This document shows, one piece after another, positions 42,281 through 50,475 of a DNA stretch of 64,000 nt. The DNA is from Polynucleobacter sp. JS-JIR-5-A7 (GTDB lineage Bacteria > Pseudomonadota > Gammaproteobacteria > Burkholderiales > Burkholderiaceae). Location of the stretch: the NCBI RefSeq assembly GCF_018687935.1, contig NZ_CP061308.1:2096416-2160415 (forward strand), in the 5' to 3' direction. The notes beneath the pieces were generated by a model that was given only the letters and a program-made list of their open reading frames with translations, was not told the origin of the DNA and did no database searches. Made by a program: the position numbers and the translations under genes. The number at the start of each line of letters is the position of its first letter. The first letter of the stretch is position 1.

Positions 42281-43501
42281 TTAAACCGCTGTGACTTTAA
42301 CAGTCTCAACAATATTACGCATATAGCCAGCCGGCATCCAACTTGCGGTCATGGGCTGAACTTGGCCGGCATGATTAAATGCCCTAACCCTCAAGTCCAA
42401 TGTCCCTTTTTGTTTTGGCGTAAATTCAATGCGCCACTCTCTAAATGAGAAACGACCCAGATCTTGGCCCAATCTTGCTTCTGTCCAATTTTGTCCATTG
42501 TCCTGAGAGAACAAAACTTTCTTTATTCCATAGCCAGCATCAAAGGCAATGCCTCGAGCTTGAACGGGCTTACCAACAGTAACAACACTATTGTCTGTGA
42601 AGTTCGTAATGAAAGAGCGAATCGTAAATTGATTAATTGGAATCGTTTTAGAAGGGGCAGTTCCTGGCGCAACACAGTTACAGTCATTATCAGGAATGCG
42701 ATAAGCAGGATTCATCCAATAGCCGTTGTATACATCATCAACCACTTTAATTTCACTAAGATGTTTTACCCAATAAGTGCCGTAATAGCCAGGCACAATT
42801 AACTTGATTGGATAACCATTTAAGAAAGGAATATCTGTTCCATTCATTTGATAGGCAACCATGACATTGCCATCCATGGCGTGATCAATATCTAAGCCTT
42901 TTACGAAATCTGAATCACTTGGCAATACTGGCTGATCTAAGCCATCAAAGGTCACTTGCTTGGCGCCGCGACCAGGATTGGCCGCCTTCAAAATATCCTT
43001 TAAGGCAACGCCAACCCAAGCGGCATTACCCATCGCACCATTACCAAGTTGACCACCATTCACTCTAGGTTCAAACAAGCCACGACTGTTACCAGAGCAT
43101 TGATTAACAGCAACAATGCGTTGAGATGGAAAGTTTTTCTTTAAAGACTCTAGGGAGATCTCCAAAGGCTTTTCTACATTGCCGCCAACTTTTAATCTAT
43201 AAGTATTAGGGTCAATGGATGTTGGAATCCCGGCCATGTGATAACGCACAAAGAATTCATCGTTTGGCGTAATGACATGATTGTCGTAATACTTAAATGG
43301 GGTTTCTAATTGCGGCGGCCTAGAAGTCAATACAATCATGGGCTTCTTTTCAGGAAAGACCATGAGTTCGCGCTCACCATAGGCTATCGGTAAATTTATT
43401 TTCTCTGCTCCCATTGCCCAGGATGGCAATAATGAACTGGCTCCACCAGCCAAGGCCGCTGTAATGACTTTACGTCTATTGGTAAAGTTTTCTGAATTCA
43501 T
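42281..43501 (-). CDS. sorA: Sulfite dehydrogenase, molybdopterin subunit
   Basis: 406 residues. N-terminal twin-arginine type signal (NRRKVITAALAGG). The sulfite oxidase fold has molybdenum-ligand Cys in VNQCSGNSRG. A C-terminal dimerisation domain follows (RGIAFDAGYGIKKVLFS). With SorB it oxidises sulfite to sulfate. The ATG at 43501 has GGAGG upstream. Confidence 0.92.
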   Translation of the reverse strand: MNSENFTNRRKVITAALAGGASSLLPSWAMGAEKINLPIAYGERELMVFPEKKPMIVLTSRPPQLETPFKYYDNHVITPNDEFFVRYHMAGIPTSIDPNTYRLKVGGNVEKPLEISLESLKKNFPSQRIVAVNQCSGNSRGLFEPRVNGGQLGNGAMGNAAWVGVALKDILKAANPGRGAKQVTFDGLDQPVLPSDSDFVKGLDIDHAMDGNVMVAYQMNGTDIPFLNGYPIKLIVPGYYGTYWVKHLSEIKVVDDVYNGYWMNPAYRIPDNDCNCVAPGTAPSKTIPINQFTIRSFITNFTDNSVVTVGKPVQARGIAFDAGYGIKKVLFSQDNGQNWTEARLGQDLGRFSFREWRIEFTPKQKGTLDLRVRAFNHAGQVQPMTASWMPAGYMRNIVETVKVTAV

Positions 43502-43617
43502 CAATGTCTCCTCCGCCCATAGCTATCTGGGCATCATGTTGATCTGGATCAATATAGCCCATAAATATAGAGCGTACGGGTAGGAGATACCCGCATAGAC
43601 AGTGCCTTTATCACCAG

Positions 43618-43690
43618 CGTCGCTTAAATCGACACTTGACTGGCACAGGGATGAATCATCCCCCCCACACAACTGTCCTTTTAAAGGACA
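43618..43690 (+). repeat. Composite repeat, fourth copy
   Basis: CGTCGCTTAAATCGACA (43618-43634, imperfect), TTGACTGGCACAGGGATGAA, an expanded spacer (39 bases in all), then TGTCCTTTTAAAGGACA (43674-43690). It lies 83 bases before an att core. The 334-bp stretch 43502-43835 holds only this repeat and the att unit. Confidence 0.75.
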
Positions 43691-43746
43691 GCTCTTGATA
43701 GAGATATCCCAAACTAATGGCACCTAACCCTACCAACCCAAAAGAA

Positions 43747-43801
43747 AATAGCCCAACAAGTGGGCTATTGAGATTCTTGGTGGCCCGGGGCGGAATCGAA
43801 C
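43747..43801 (-). repeat. tRNA-Phe att-like unit 7
   Basis: Hairpin AATAGCCCA / TGGGCTATT (43747-43769) and 28 bases identical to the tRNA-Phe locus (43774-43801). The flank has CCCTAGACTACTT at 43829-43841, as in unit 6. Confidence 0.75.
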
Positions 43802-43835
43802 AGGGGCCTCAGGAAATTCTCATCCTACCCCTAGA

Positions 43836-44054
43836 CTACTTCCAGCTAAGGTTCAATTTCTTATGCGAAGCGGCACAATCTCTCAAATAGAGATTAATGA
43901 GGCTTTGATAAGGAATTCCAACTTCTTCTGATACAGATTTGAAGTAACTCACTGAATCCTCATCCAATCTAATCGTAATGGGCTTCTTGAGCATAGAAGC
44001 ATATGGATTTTTACGAGCTTTTGAGAAATCATATTCTTTACGCATTTTCATCAC
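43836..44054 (-). CDS. brnA: BrnA-type antitoxin
   Basis: 72 residues with a ribbon-helix-helix end (KKPITIRLDEDSVSYFKSVS). Starts three bases after the toxin stop. It should bind and neutralise BrnT and repress the operon. Its stop overlaps the att flank motif, so the pair sits at the very edge of the island next to tRNA-Phe. Confidence 0.85.
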   Translation of the reverse strand: MMKMRKEYDFSKARKNPYASMLKKPITIRLDEDSVSYFKSVSEEVGIPYQSLINLYLRDCAASHKKLNLSWK

Positions 44055-44056
44055 CT

Positions 44057-44335
44057 TTAATAAGCTTTTGACTCTCTAGGGGTTGCCTTACGAGCCGAAA
44101 TAATACGAACGACATTACCCTCGCTTCGATAGCAATGGCAAACCAAAATCACACGAAGAGAATGGCTTACTCCCAGCAAGATAAATCTTTCTTCACCCTC
44201 CGAATGATCGGGATCGGAAATTAACTTAGCACTTTCATCATAGAACACAGATTTGGCCTCTTCAAAAGAGATGCCGTGTTTCTTTAGATTGGCTGAAGCT
44301 TTTCTAGGTTCCCATTCAAATCGTAACGAAGTCAT
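44057..44335 (-). CDS. brnT: BrnT-type toxin (RNase)
   Basis: 92 residues from the ATG at 44335: [39 protein letters not shown] and RIISARKAT are the BrnT core, a RelE-like ribonuclease that stops translation. An in-frame ATG at 44350 lies within the operator. Toxin-first order with BrnA fits the family. The promoter suggests a leaderless mRNA. Confidence 0.88.
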   Translation of the reverse strand: MTSLRFEWEPRKASANLKKHGISFEEAKSVFYDESAKLISDPDHSEGEERFILLGVSHSLRVILVCHCYRSEGNVVRIISARKATPRESKAY

Positions 44336-44370
44336 ATGTACATTGTACATATATCAGCTGGGATAATCAA
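44334..44370 (-). promoter_or_regulatory. brnTA promoter with operator over the -10 box and start codon
   Basis: -35 TTGATT (44365-44370), 17 bases, -10 TACAAT (44342-44347). The inverted repeat ATATGTACATTGTACATAT (44334-44352) covers the -10. Transcription start falls at or next to the A of the ATG at 44335. Confidence 0.6.
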
Positions 44371-44420
44371 CCAGGGTTAAAAATCCTGAATCACGCAACC
44401 TTTCCGAAAGACCAAATGAA

Positions 44421-44442
44421 AAAACCACCCGAAGGTGGTTTT
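44421..44442 (-). terminator. Terminator downstream of tRNA-Phe
   Basis: AAAACCACC / GGTGGTTTT stem with a CGAA loop. The same hairpin is copied in att-like units 1, 3 and 4. Confidence 0.8.
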
Positions 44443-44451
44443 GGTATTTCT

Positions 44452-44527
44452 TGGTGGCCCGGGGCGGAATCGAACCACCGACACAAGGATTTTCAATCCT
44501 CTGCTCTACCGACTGAGCTACCAGGCC
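44452..44527 (-). tRNA. tRNA-Phe (GAA)
   Basis: 76 bases with encoded CCA. Acceptor stem GGCCTGG / CCGGGCC, D arm AGCTCAGTCGGTAGAGC, anticodon arm AGGAT-TGAAAAT-CCT with GAA, T loop TTCGATT. The only complete tRNA I find. Its 3' half is the integration target for the whole zone to its left. Confidence 0.97.
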
Positions 44528-44584
44528 AAGAGTGAGAATTATAAATGAAAGTGTGTTTTAGCCTGAAAAATGGACTTGCTGGAC

Positions 44585-46789
44585 TTAACTAGCTGTAGTT
44601 AAAGCCTTGGAGCGGGCAGCATGTAATTTCCTATAGCTGTCGATCAAGCGGTGGTGCCGGTCAAGTCCCTCGAGTTTTGTACTCGTTTGGGTCAGACCGT
44701 AAAAACGCAGTGTGCCATCTACAGAACCCATTACCGCGTCCATCCGCTCATTGCCAAACATACGGCGGAAGTTGACTTCGTAGTCATCAAGCTGCAAATC
44801 ATCATCTAGCAGAATCTCTAGAACTGCATTTAAGGCCTGATAGAACAATTTGCGCTCGACTGTGTTGTCGTTGTATTGAAGGAAGGCGCCTACTAACTCA
44901 TGTGCTTCATCAAATTGCTTTAATGCAAGATGAATTAACAACTTCAACTCCAGAACTGTTAACTGGCCCCAAGTTGTATTTTCATCAAACTCAATGCCAA
45001 TTAATGTTGCAATGTCGCCATACTCATCTAGCTCGTTATTTTCTAGACGCTCAAGTAATGCACCCAGTCTAGCGTTATCTAATGTGTGTAGATTCAAAAT
45101 ATCAGCGCGAAATAACAAGGCGTTGTTCGTGTTATCCCAAACCAGATCTTCGATTGGATAAACCTCCGAATAACCTGGGACCAATATTCTGCAGGCTATC
45201 GCGCCTAGTTCGTCGTATACCGCAACGTAAGCCTCTTTATTCATATCCTTGAGGATGCCAAACAAGGCCGCAGCCTCCTCAGCATTAGAGCTCTCACCCC
45301 GCCCCGAGAAATCCCATTCAACAAATTTGTAATCGGACTTTGCGCTGAAAAAACGCCATGACACTATGCCGCTAGAATCAATAAAGTGTTCAACAAAGTT
45401 ATTGGGTTCGGTCACCGCTTCGCTTGAAAAAGTGGGTGGGGGCAAATCATTAAGCCCCTCTAAGCTTCGACCCTGGAGTAATTCCGTTAAGCTTCGCTCC
45501 AATGCGATCTCTAAACGCGGGTGCGCTCCGAAGGAAGCAAATACGCCCCCTGTTCGCGGATTCATTAAGGTCACGCACATCACTGGATAAACCCCGCCAA
45601 GTGAGGCATCCTTTATCAACACTGGAAAGCCCTGCTCTTCTAATCCTCGAATCCCTTCCAGAATGCCGGGATACTTAGCCAGTACTTCCTGCGGCACATC
45701 GGGTAGAGCAATTTCACCTTCTAGAATTTCACGTTTAACTGCACGCTCGAAAATCTCTGATAGGCACTGTACTTGGGCCTCAGCGAGGGTGTTGCCAGCA
45801 CTCATGCCATTGCTGACATAAAGATTTTCAATCAGGTTCGATGGAAAATAAATAGTCTTGCAATCAGATTGACGTACATAAGGTAACGAACAAATACCGC
45901 GCTCTACATTGCCTGAATTCGTATCAATTAAATGTGAACCACGCAACTCACCGTCAGGATTAAAAATTTCCAGGCAATATTCATCCAAAATTTCTGTTGG
46001 TAATGCATCATCGCCACCCGGTTGAAACCAGCGCTCATTTGGATAATGCACAAATGCTCTATTAGCGATATCCTCGCCCCAGTATGCGCCAGCATAAAAA
46101 TGGTTGTTGCTTAATCGCTCGAGGTATTCTCCTAAAGCAGATGCTAAAGCGCTTTCTTTTGTTGATCCTTTCCCGTTGGTAAAACACATCGGCGAATGTG
46201 CATCGCGTATATGTAAGGACCACACGTTTGGAATAATGTTGCGCCATGAAGCAATTTCAATCTTGATTCCAAGGTTTGCTAACACACCAGACATATTGAC
46301 AATGGTTTGCTCTAGGGGTAGATCCTTGCCGGCAATAAAAGTTTTTGCATCGGCAGCAGGCTTTAAAGTCAACAAGGTCTGCGCATCGGCATCCAAGTTT
46401 TTAACTTCTTCTATGACAAACTCTGGACCGGCTTGCACCACTTTTTTTACAGTACATCTCTCAATGGAGCGTAAAATACCTTGGCGGTCATTGGCAGAAA
46501 TATCTTCTGGTAACTCAACCTGGATCTTAAAAATCTGCTGATAGCGATTTTCAGGATCGACAATATTATTTTGTGAGAGACGAATATTTTCGGTAGAGAT
46601 CTTTCGGGTGTCGCAGTACAGCTTCACAAAATAAGCAGCGCATAGGGCCGATGAAGCCAGAAAATAATCGAATGGTCCAGGAGCTGAACCATCACCCTTA
46701 TACCTTATCGATTGATCGGCAATCACGGTGAAGTCATCGAACTTAGCTTCAAGGCGAAACTTGTCGAGAAAGTTGACTTTAATTTCCAT
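44585..46789 (-). CDS. OsmC-like / YcaO fusion protein
   Basis: 734 residues. Residues 1-140 form an OsmC-like domain (KGDGSAPGPFDYFLASSALCAAYFV, with a later Cys in ERCTVKKV). Residues 150 to about 580 are YcaO (GKGSTKESALASALGEYLERL, AQVQCLSEIFERAVKRE), which activates amide backbones with ATP. The C-terminal part is the helical tail of E. coli-type YcaO. That protein assists S12 methylthiolation; the role of the fusion is not known. Confidence 0.88.
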   Translation of the reverse strand: MEIKVNFLDKFRLEAKFDDFTVIADQSIRYKGDGSAPGPFDYFLASSALCAAYFVKLYCDTRKISTENIRLSQNNIVDPENRYQQIFKIQVELPEDISANDRQGILRSIERCTVKKVVQAGPEFVIEEVKNLDADAQTLLTLKPAADAKTFIAGKDLPLEQTIVNMSGVLANLGIKIEIASWRNIIPNVWSLHIRDAHSPMCFTNGKGSTKESALASALGEYLERLSNNHFYAGAYWGEDIANRAFVHYPNERWFQPGGDDALPTEILDEYCLEIFNPDGELRGSHLIDTNSGNVERGICSLPYVRQSDCKTIYFPSNLIENLYVSNGMSAGNTLAEAQVQCLSEIFERAVKREILEGEIALPDVPQEVLAKYPGILEGIRGLEEQGFPVLIKDASLGGVYPVMCVTLMNPRTGGVFASFGAHPRLEIALERSLTELLQGRSLEGLNDLPPPTFSSEAVTEPNNFVEHFIDSSGIVSWRFFSAKSDYKFVEWDFSGRGESSNAEEAAALFGILKDMNKEAYVAVYDELGAIACRILVPGYSEVYPIEDLVWDNTNNALLFRADILNLHTLDNARLGALLERLENNELDEYGDIATLIGIEFDENTTWGQLTVLELKLLIHLALKQFDEAHELVGAFLQYNDNTVERKLFYQALNAVLEILLDDDLQLDDYEVNFRRMFGNERMDAVMGSVDGTLRFYGLTQTSTKLEGLDRHHRLIDSYRKLHAARSKALTTAS

Positions 46790-46898
46790 AGGAATGATTC
46801 CAAATAAGATATATCACTGGGGTGAGCACGGCCTTAGCTTTAAAACAAACGCACATGCAAAAATATTTACCAAGTGCTTGCGGCAAATATTGTCAGGC

Positions 46899-47582
46899 CT
46901 ATTGCTCGCCCTTATTGCGTGATGTATCAATTCCTAAAGCTTTGAGCTTACGATATAAGTGCGTTCTCTCTAGTCCAGTGTATTCAGAGATCTTTGTCAT
47001 GCTGCCACCCATAATTTGCATTTGATGCTCAAAATAGGCCTTTTCAAAAAGATCTCTGGCTTCTCGTAGGGGTAGATCAAAATACGTTTTGGCGATTCCA
47101 CTGATGAACTCGCCTTCGGCAGGCGCTGGAGCAGGCTCAGTAGCAAGCGACTTTGGGGAAGCGCCTGCAGATAGGCTGGACTGAACTACTCTCTCTTCTG
47201 CTGGCTCTATATATTTTGGTGAATTCTCTAGGGCTTTGCTGACGGTCTTCAGAAGTTTTTGTAAAGCAATTGGCTTTTCTAAAAAATTCAGTGCGCCAAT
47301 GCGTGTGGCTTCAACTGCCGTATCTATTGTGGCATGACCAGACATCATGACTACTGGCATGGTTAGCTGCCCAGTCTTTGACCACTCTTTTAATAAAGTA
47401 ATACCGTCAGTATCTGGCATCCAAATGTCTAACAGCACCAGATCAGGACGCATTTGTTCACGAATAGTGCGCGCCTGAATAGCGCTCTCTGCAGCATAAA
47501 CAGTATGGCCTTCATCTGTCAGAATCTCATTGAGAAGCTCACGAATGCCCATCTCATCATCCACGACCAAAATGCTCGCCAT
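46899..47582 (-). CDS. Response regulator, NtrX-like, without AAA+ domain
   Basis: 227 residues. The receiver domain (phospho-Asp in VLLDIWMPD, switch Ser/Thr in MMSGHAT, Lys in LEKPI) is joined by a Pro/Ala-rich linker to a Fis-type helix-turn-helix (MTKISEYTGLERTHLYRKLKAL). NtrX proper has an AAA+ domain between these, absent here. Two bases after the sensor kinase gene, its partner. Confidence 0.88.
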   Translation of the reverse strand: MASILVVDDEMGIRELLNEILTDEGHTVYAAESAIQARTIREQMRPDLVLLDIWMPDTDGITLLKEWSKTGQLTMPVVMMSGHATIDTAVEATRIGALNFLEKPIALQKLLKTVSKALENSPKYIEPAEERVVQSSLSAGASPKSLATEPAPAPAEGEFISGIAKTYFDLPLREARDLFEKAYFEHQMQIMGGSMTKISEYTGLERTHLYRKLKALGIDTSRNKGEQ

Positions 47583-47584
47583 GC

Positions 47585-49897
47585 TTAGGCCGCCTCTTTT
47601 GCTAAGTTCATAAACAAAATAGATACTTGTGCACCGACCACTTCTTCTCCTCGCATACGATTTCGTATTTCTATTTTGGCACCGTGGTCGTCAATAATTT
47701 TTTTAACGACCGCCAAGCCTAATCCCGTGCCTTTACTCTTAGTTGTTACGTAAGGCTCAAATGCTCTTGCCAATATCTTAGCTGGAAATCCAACTCCACA
47801 ATCACTTATTGTTAATCGCACTGCATTTTGAGTGGCCCCATCTTGCTCACCATAAGCCACCAACTCTGTTTTTACCTCGACTGGTTCAGCCTGATGACTG
47901 CCCTCCAGCGTAGCGTCTTGAGCGTTTTGGAGCAGATTATGAATAACTTGTCTCAGCTGAGTTGAGTCTCCCAAGATATTTGGGCAGCGTGGATCGAGCT
48001 GGGTTCGCAAGGGACTGCCCTCGTATAAACCGAGTATTTCCGTGGTGAGCGTATTAATGGAGACGGGCTTTAGTTGTGGTGTGGGGGTCTTTGCGAAATC
48101 CCTAAAGTCATTCACCATTTCTTTCATGGCTTGAACCTGTCCAATGATGGTCTCGGTGCTGCGATTGATCATGTCCTCTTGCTCGGGACTGAGCTTACCC
48201 GCAAGTTTGTGTTGTAAGCGCTCAGCAGAGAGCTGAATTGGGGTCAGTGGATTTTTAATTTCGTGGGCAAGGCGTCTTGCAACTTCACTCCAAGCAATGG
48301 ATCTTTGTGCACTAATGACATCAGTAATATCATCAAAGACCACCATGCGCAGATCCGTCGTCAGCTGTGTGCCACGTACAAAAAGGGTTACACCTAACTC
48401 ATTATCAAATTCATTAGCAGTATGAAGCTGAACTTGTTTTTGCCAGATAGGCGCCGCCTGTTGGGCTGATTCGGCTGCAGAATCAGACGCATCATTAGAA
48501 ACGGCAAGCTTCAAGCTTGCGAAGCCTTCTTTAATGGCTTCTTCAAACTCCAAAAGCGCAGGATTACTACTCAGGGGTTTGCCGTCCAAAAGGGTTAAAT
48601 CTTGTGCAAAGATGCGGTCTGCGCCAGCGTTGCTAGACACTACGTTATAGCTTTTATCAAAGATACACACCCCTGCAGTGAGGCTTCCCAAAACCTTTTC
48701 TAAAAAGGCCTTGGATTCTTGCAAAGATGTGCGCGCGTCGGCCAACTGCCTGGTCATCACATTAAATTGCCGTGTCAGCATGCCAAGCTCATCGCCCGTA
48801 TCGAGCTCTGGCTTGGGCGACAAATCGCCTTGGGCAACTGCCTGAGTTCCTTTGAGCAACATCAGCAATGGTTTGGCAAGTTGACGGCCTAATACTAAGG
48901 CCAAAATCACCGCGACAAATAATGCAAAAAAGAGTGTCAGTGTGAGAGTGCCAACAAACATCTTGCGCAAACCGGTGCGGCCCAAAGACTTCTCTTGATA
49001 ATCAGTATAGGCAGATTCAACCGCATCAATATTCTTAGATAGTGGGCCGGGAATGAAACGTACCAACTGAAGAAAGTATTTATCGTCTGGCTCTTTGTTG
49101 GAATCAAGCTTACTTTGGCCCGTCTTCTTGCGCACAATTGGCACAACCGCTCTTACACGATAACCGTGCTGACCATCTTCCATTTCAATTTGATCTATGA
49201 AGGTCAGACCCTTCTTTTTAAATGCCTCCGCAATGACATCTGCGCTAGGGGGGGGGAGATACTTTTTGGGCCTTACCTCACTAGTAAAGATCAAATTGCG
49301 TTGAATGCTAAAAAGACTAAGCTCTTGAATACCAAATTGATTACGAATCTTCATTGCCATGGCCGCAACCTGCTCAGTACTTGAGCCAGCAGGAACTAGT
49401 ACAACTTGTTCGGCAATATAATTTCCTTCGGACAAAATTTCTTCTTGAGCAACCCTTAAGGTAACGCGCCCTAGTTCCAAGCCTGAGTTAAGCGCGGATT
49501 CGACTTGGACGTCAAACCAAGTTTCAATGCTTCGGGAAACGAACTGAAGAGAAACCCCATACAAAATTAATCCTGGCACCACCCCCACCAGTGCAAAAAT
49601 CATTGCCAGTTTGGCAATCAAACGTGTGCCAAAGTGACCGCGACGCCAACGCACGGCAATCAAGATAGCTAAAGTCAAAATGACGAGCGTTAAGCAAACG
49701 CCAATGACCAGGTTTGCTGCATAAAGCCAAATAAAGTAACGGTCAAAGAATTCGGTGTTGGAGGAAGCAATCGATAACAAAGCCAATAGCAATAATGCCA
49801 ATGCTCCAATCAAGCCTATTGCAGCTGGCAGTATTTTTTTCCGCCAGACCTTGGATTCAAAGAAGCTGGGCTTAGCCGATGTTATAGCTTGTCTCAT
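47585..49897 (-). CDS. Sensor histidine kinase, NtrY-like
   Basis: 770 residues. Membrane helices at the N-terminus enclose a periplasmic domain, then come HAMP (around KPLLMLLKGTQAVAQGDLS), PAS and the kinase: HEIKNPLTPIQLSAERL with the phospho-His, N box NLLQNAQDA, and G boxes DCGVGFP and GTGLGLAVV. Overlaps the upstream DUF4390 gene by four bases. Likely senses redox or nitrogen state, but the signal is not known here. Confidence 0.92.
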   Translation of the reverse strand: MRQAITSAKPSFFESKVWRKKILPAAIGLIGALALLLLALLSIASSNTEFFDRYFIWLYAANLVIGVCLTLVILTLAILIAVRWRRGHFGTRLIAKLAMIFALVGVVPGLILYGVSLQFVSRSIETWFDVQVESALNSGLELGRVTLRVAQEEILSEGNYIAEQVVLVPAGSSTEQVAAMAMKIRNQFGIQELSLFSIQRNLIFTSEVRPKKYLPPPSADVIAEAFKKKGLTFIDQIEMEDGQHGYRVRAVVPIVRKKTGQSKLDSNKEPDDKYFLQLVRFIPGPLSKNIDAVESAYTDYQEKSLGRTGLRKMFVGTLTLTLFFALFVAVILALVLGRQLAKPLLMLLKGTQAVAQGDLSPKPELDTGDELGMLTRQFNVMTRQLADARTSLQESKAFLEKVLGSLTAGVCIFDKSYNVVSSNAGADRIFAQDLTLLDGKPLSSNPALLEFEEAIKEGFASLKLAVSNDASDSAAESAQQAAPIWQKQVQLHTANEFDNELGVTLFVRGTQLTTDLRMVVFDDITDVISAQRSIAWSEVARRLAHEIKNPLTPIQLSAERLQHKLAGKLSPEQEDMINRSTETIIGQVQAMKEMVNDFRDFAKTPTPQLKPVSINTLTTEILGLYEGSPLRTQLDPRCPNILGDSTQLRQVIHNLLQNAQDATLEGSHQAEPVEVKTELVAYGEQDGATQNAVRLTISDCGVGFPAKILARAFEPYVTTKSKGTGLGLAVVKKIIDDHGAKIEIRNRMRGEEVVGAQVSILFMNLAKEAA

Positions 49898-50475
49898 CGC
49901 TTAATTAGATTTGATCCGCCGGTAGAAAAAGGCATGCGGAACCAATCACTAGAGACATTCCACTCTCTACTGTTCAGAGCATTTACCTGAAATGGTTTGG
50001 GTAGCTTGCTTAAATCCAAGGCCATGTGCAAGCTTGCGGTGTATGCTTTACTGGGGTCAAGCTGGCTGTTATCAATCACACGCCAACCACCAATACTGCC
50101 AACCGCTTGCAAGGCTTCAGAAATCGTTTTAGCAGAAAAACTAAAACCTTCGGAGGCAATACGATATTGCTGAGTCAAGGGCTGATAAGACAAGCGCGCT
50201 TGTCTTTGAGCAGAGATTGGTTTTTCATCAAACCAATACCAGCGCGAGCGCGTCAACTCAAAGTCTGTCTGAAAATAAAGCACAACACCTTTTTGTACAG
50301 CATCTTCCAAGCCCGGCGACAACTCAATTTGGAAGGTGGCATTTAGTAGCCAATCGTTATCGACCTTCTCTAGCTCAAAGGATTTGATTTTGATGCCCTC
50401 GGCATTAACGGCCGTTGAAAAAATACTCAAGGCCATCAAACCCAAAAAGATGAATTGCTTAATTCTTCGGCTCAT
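49894..50475 (-). CDS. DUF4390 protein
   Basis: 193 residues with a signal peptide (to VNAEG) and a beta-rich mature part with YFQTDFELTRSRWYWFDEKP, typical of DUF4390. Function unknown. It overlaps both neighbours by four bases (rsmB upstream, ntrY downstream), so strict translational coupling is expected. Confidence 0.85.
   Translation of the reverse strand: MSRRIKQFIFLGLMALSIFSTAVNAEGIKIKSFELEKVDNDWLLNATFQIELSPGLEDAVQKGVVLYFQTDFELTRSRWYWFDEKPISAQRQARLSYQPLTQQYRIASEGFSFSAKTISEALQAVGSIGGWRVIDNSQLDPSKAYTASLHMALDLSKLPKPFQVNALNSREWNVSSDWFRMPFSTGGSNLIKR

Noticed and set aside
25349..43690. A CRISPR array as explanation for the repeated 17-mers
   Set aside because: Spacing is 0.8-5 kb and irregular, repeats are in both orientations, and no cas genes are present.
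43523..43723. 66-residue minus-strand frame
   Set aside because: Covers the composite repeat only; the similar text CPLKGQ or CPFKGH in several such frames is the translated palindrome.
38536..43841. Complete tRNA-like genes at att units 6 and 7
   Set aside because: The T stem no longer pairs and the distance from the D-like part to the T loop is 7-8 bases too short; only the 3' core is tRNA sequence.
46104..46541. 145-residue frame opposite the OsmC-YcaO gene
   Set aside because: Shadow of a well-supported gene on the other strand.
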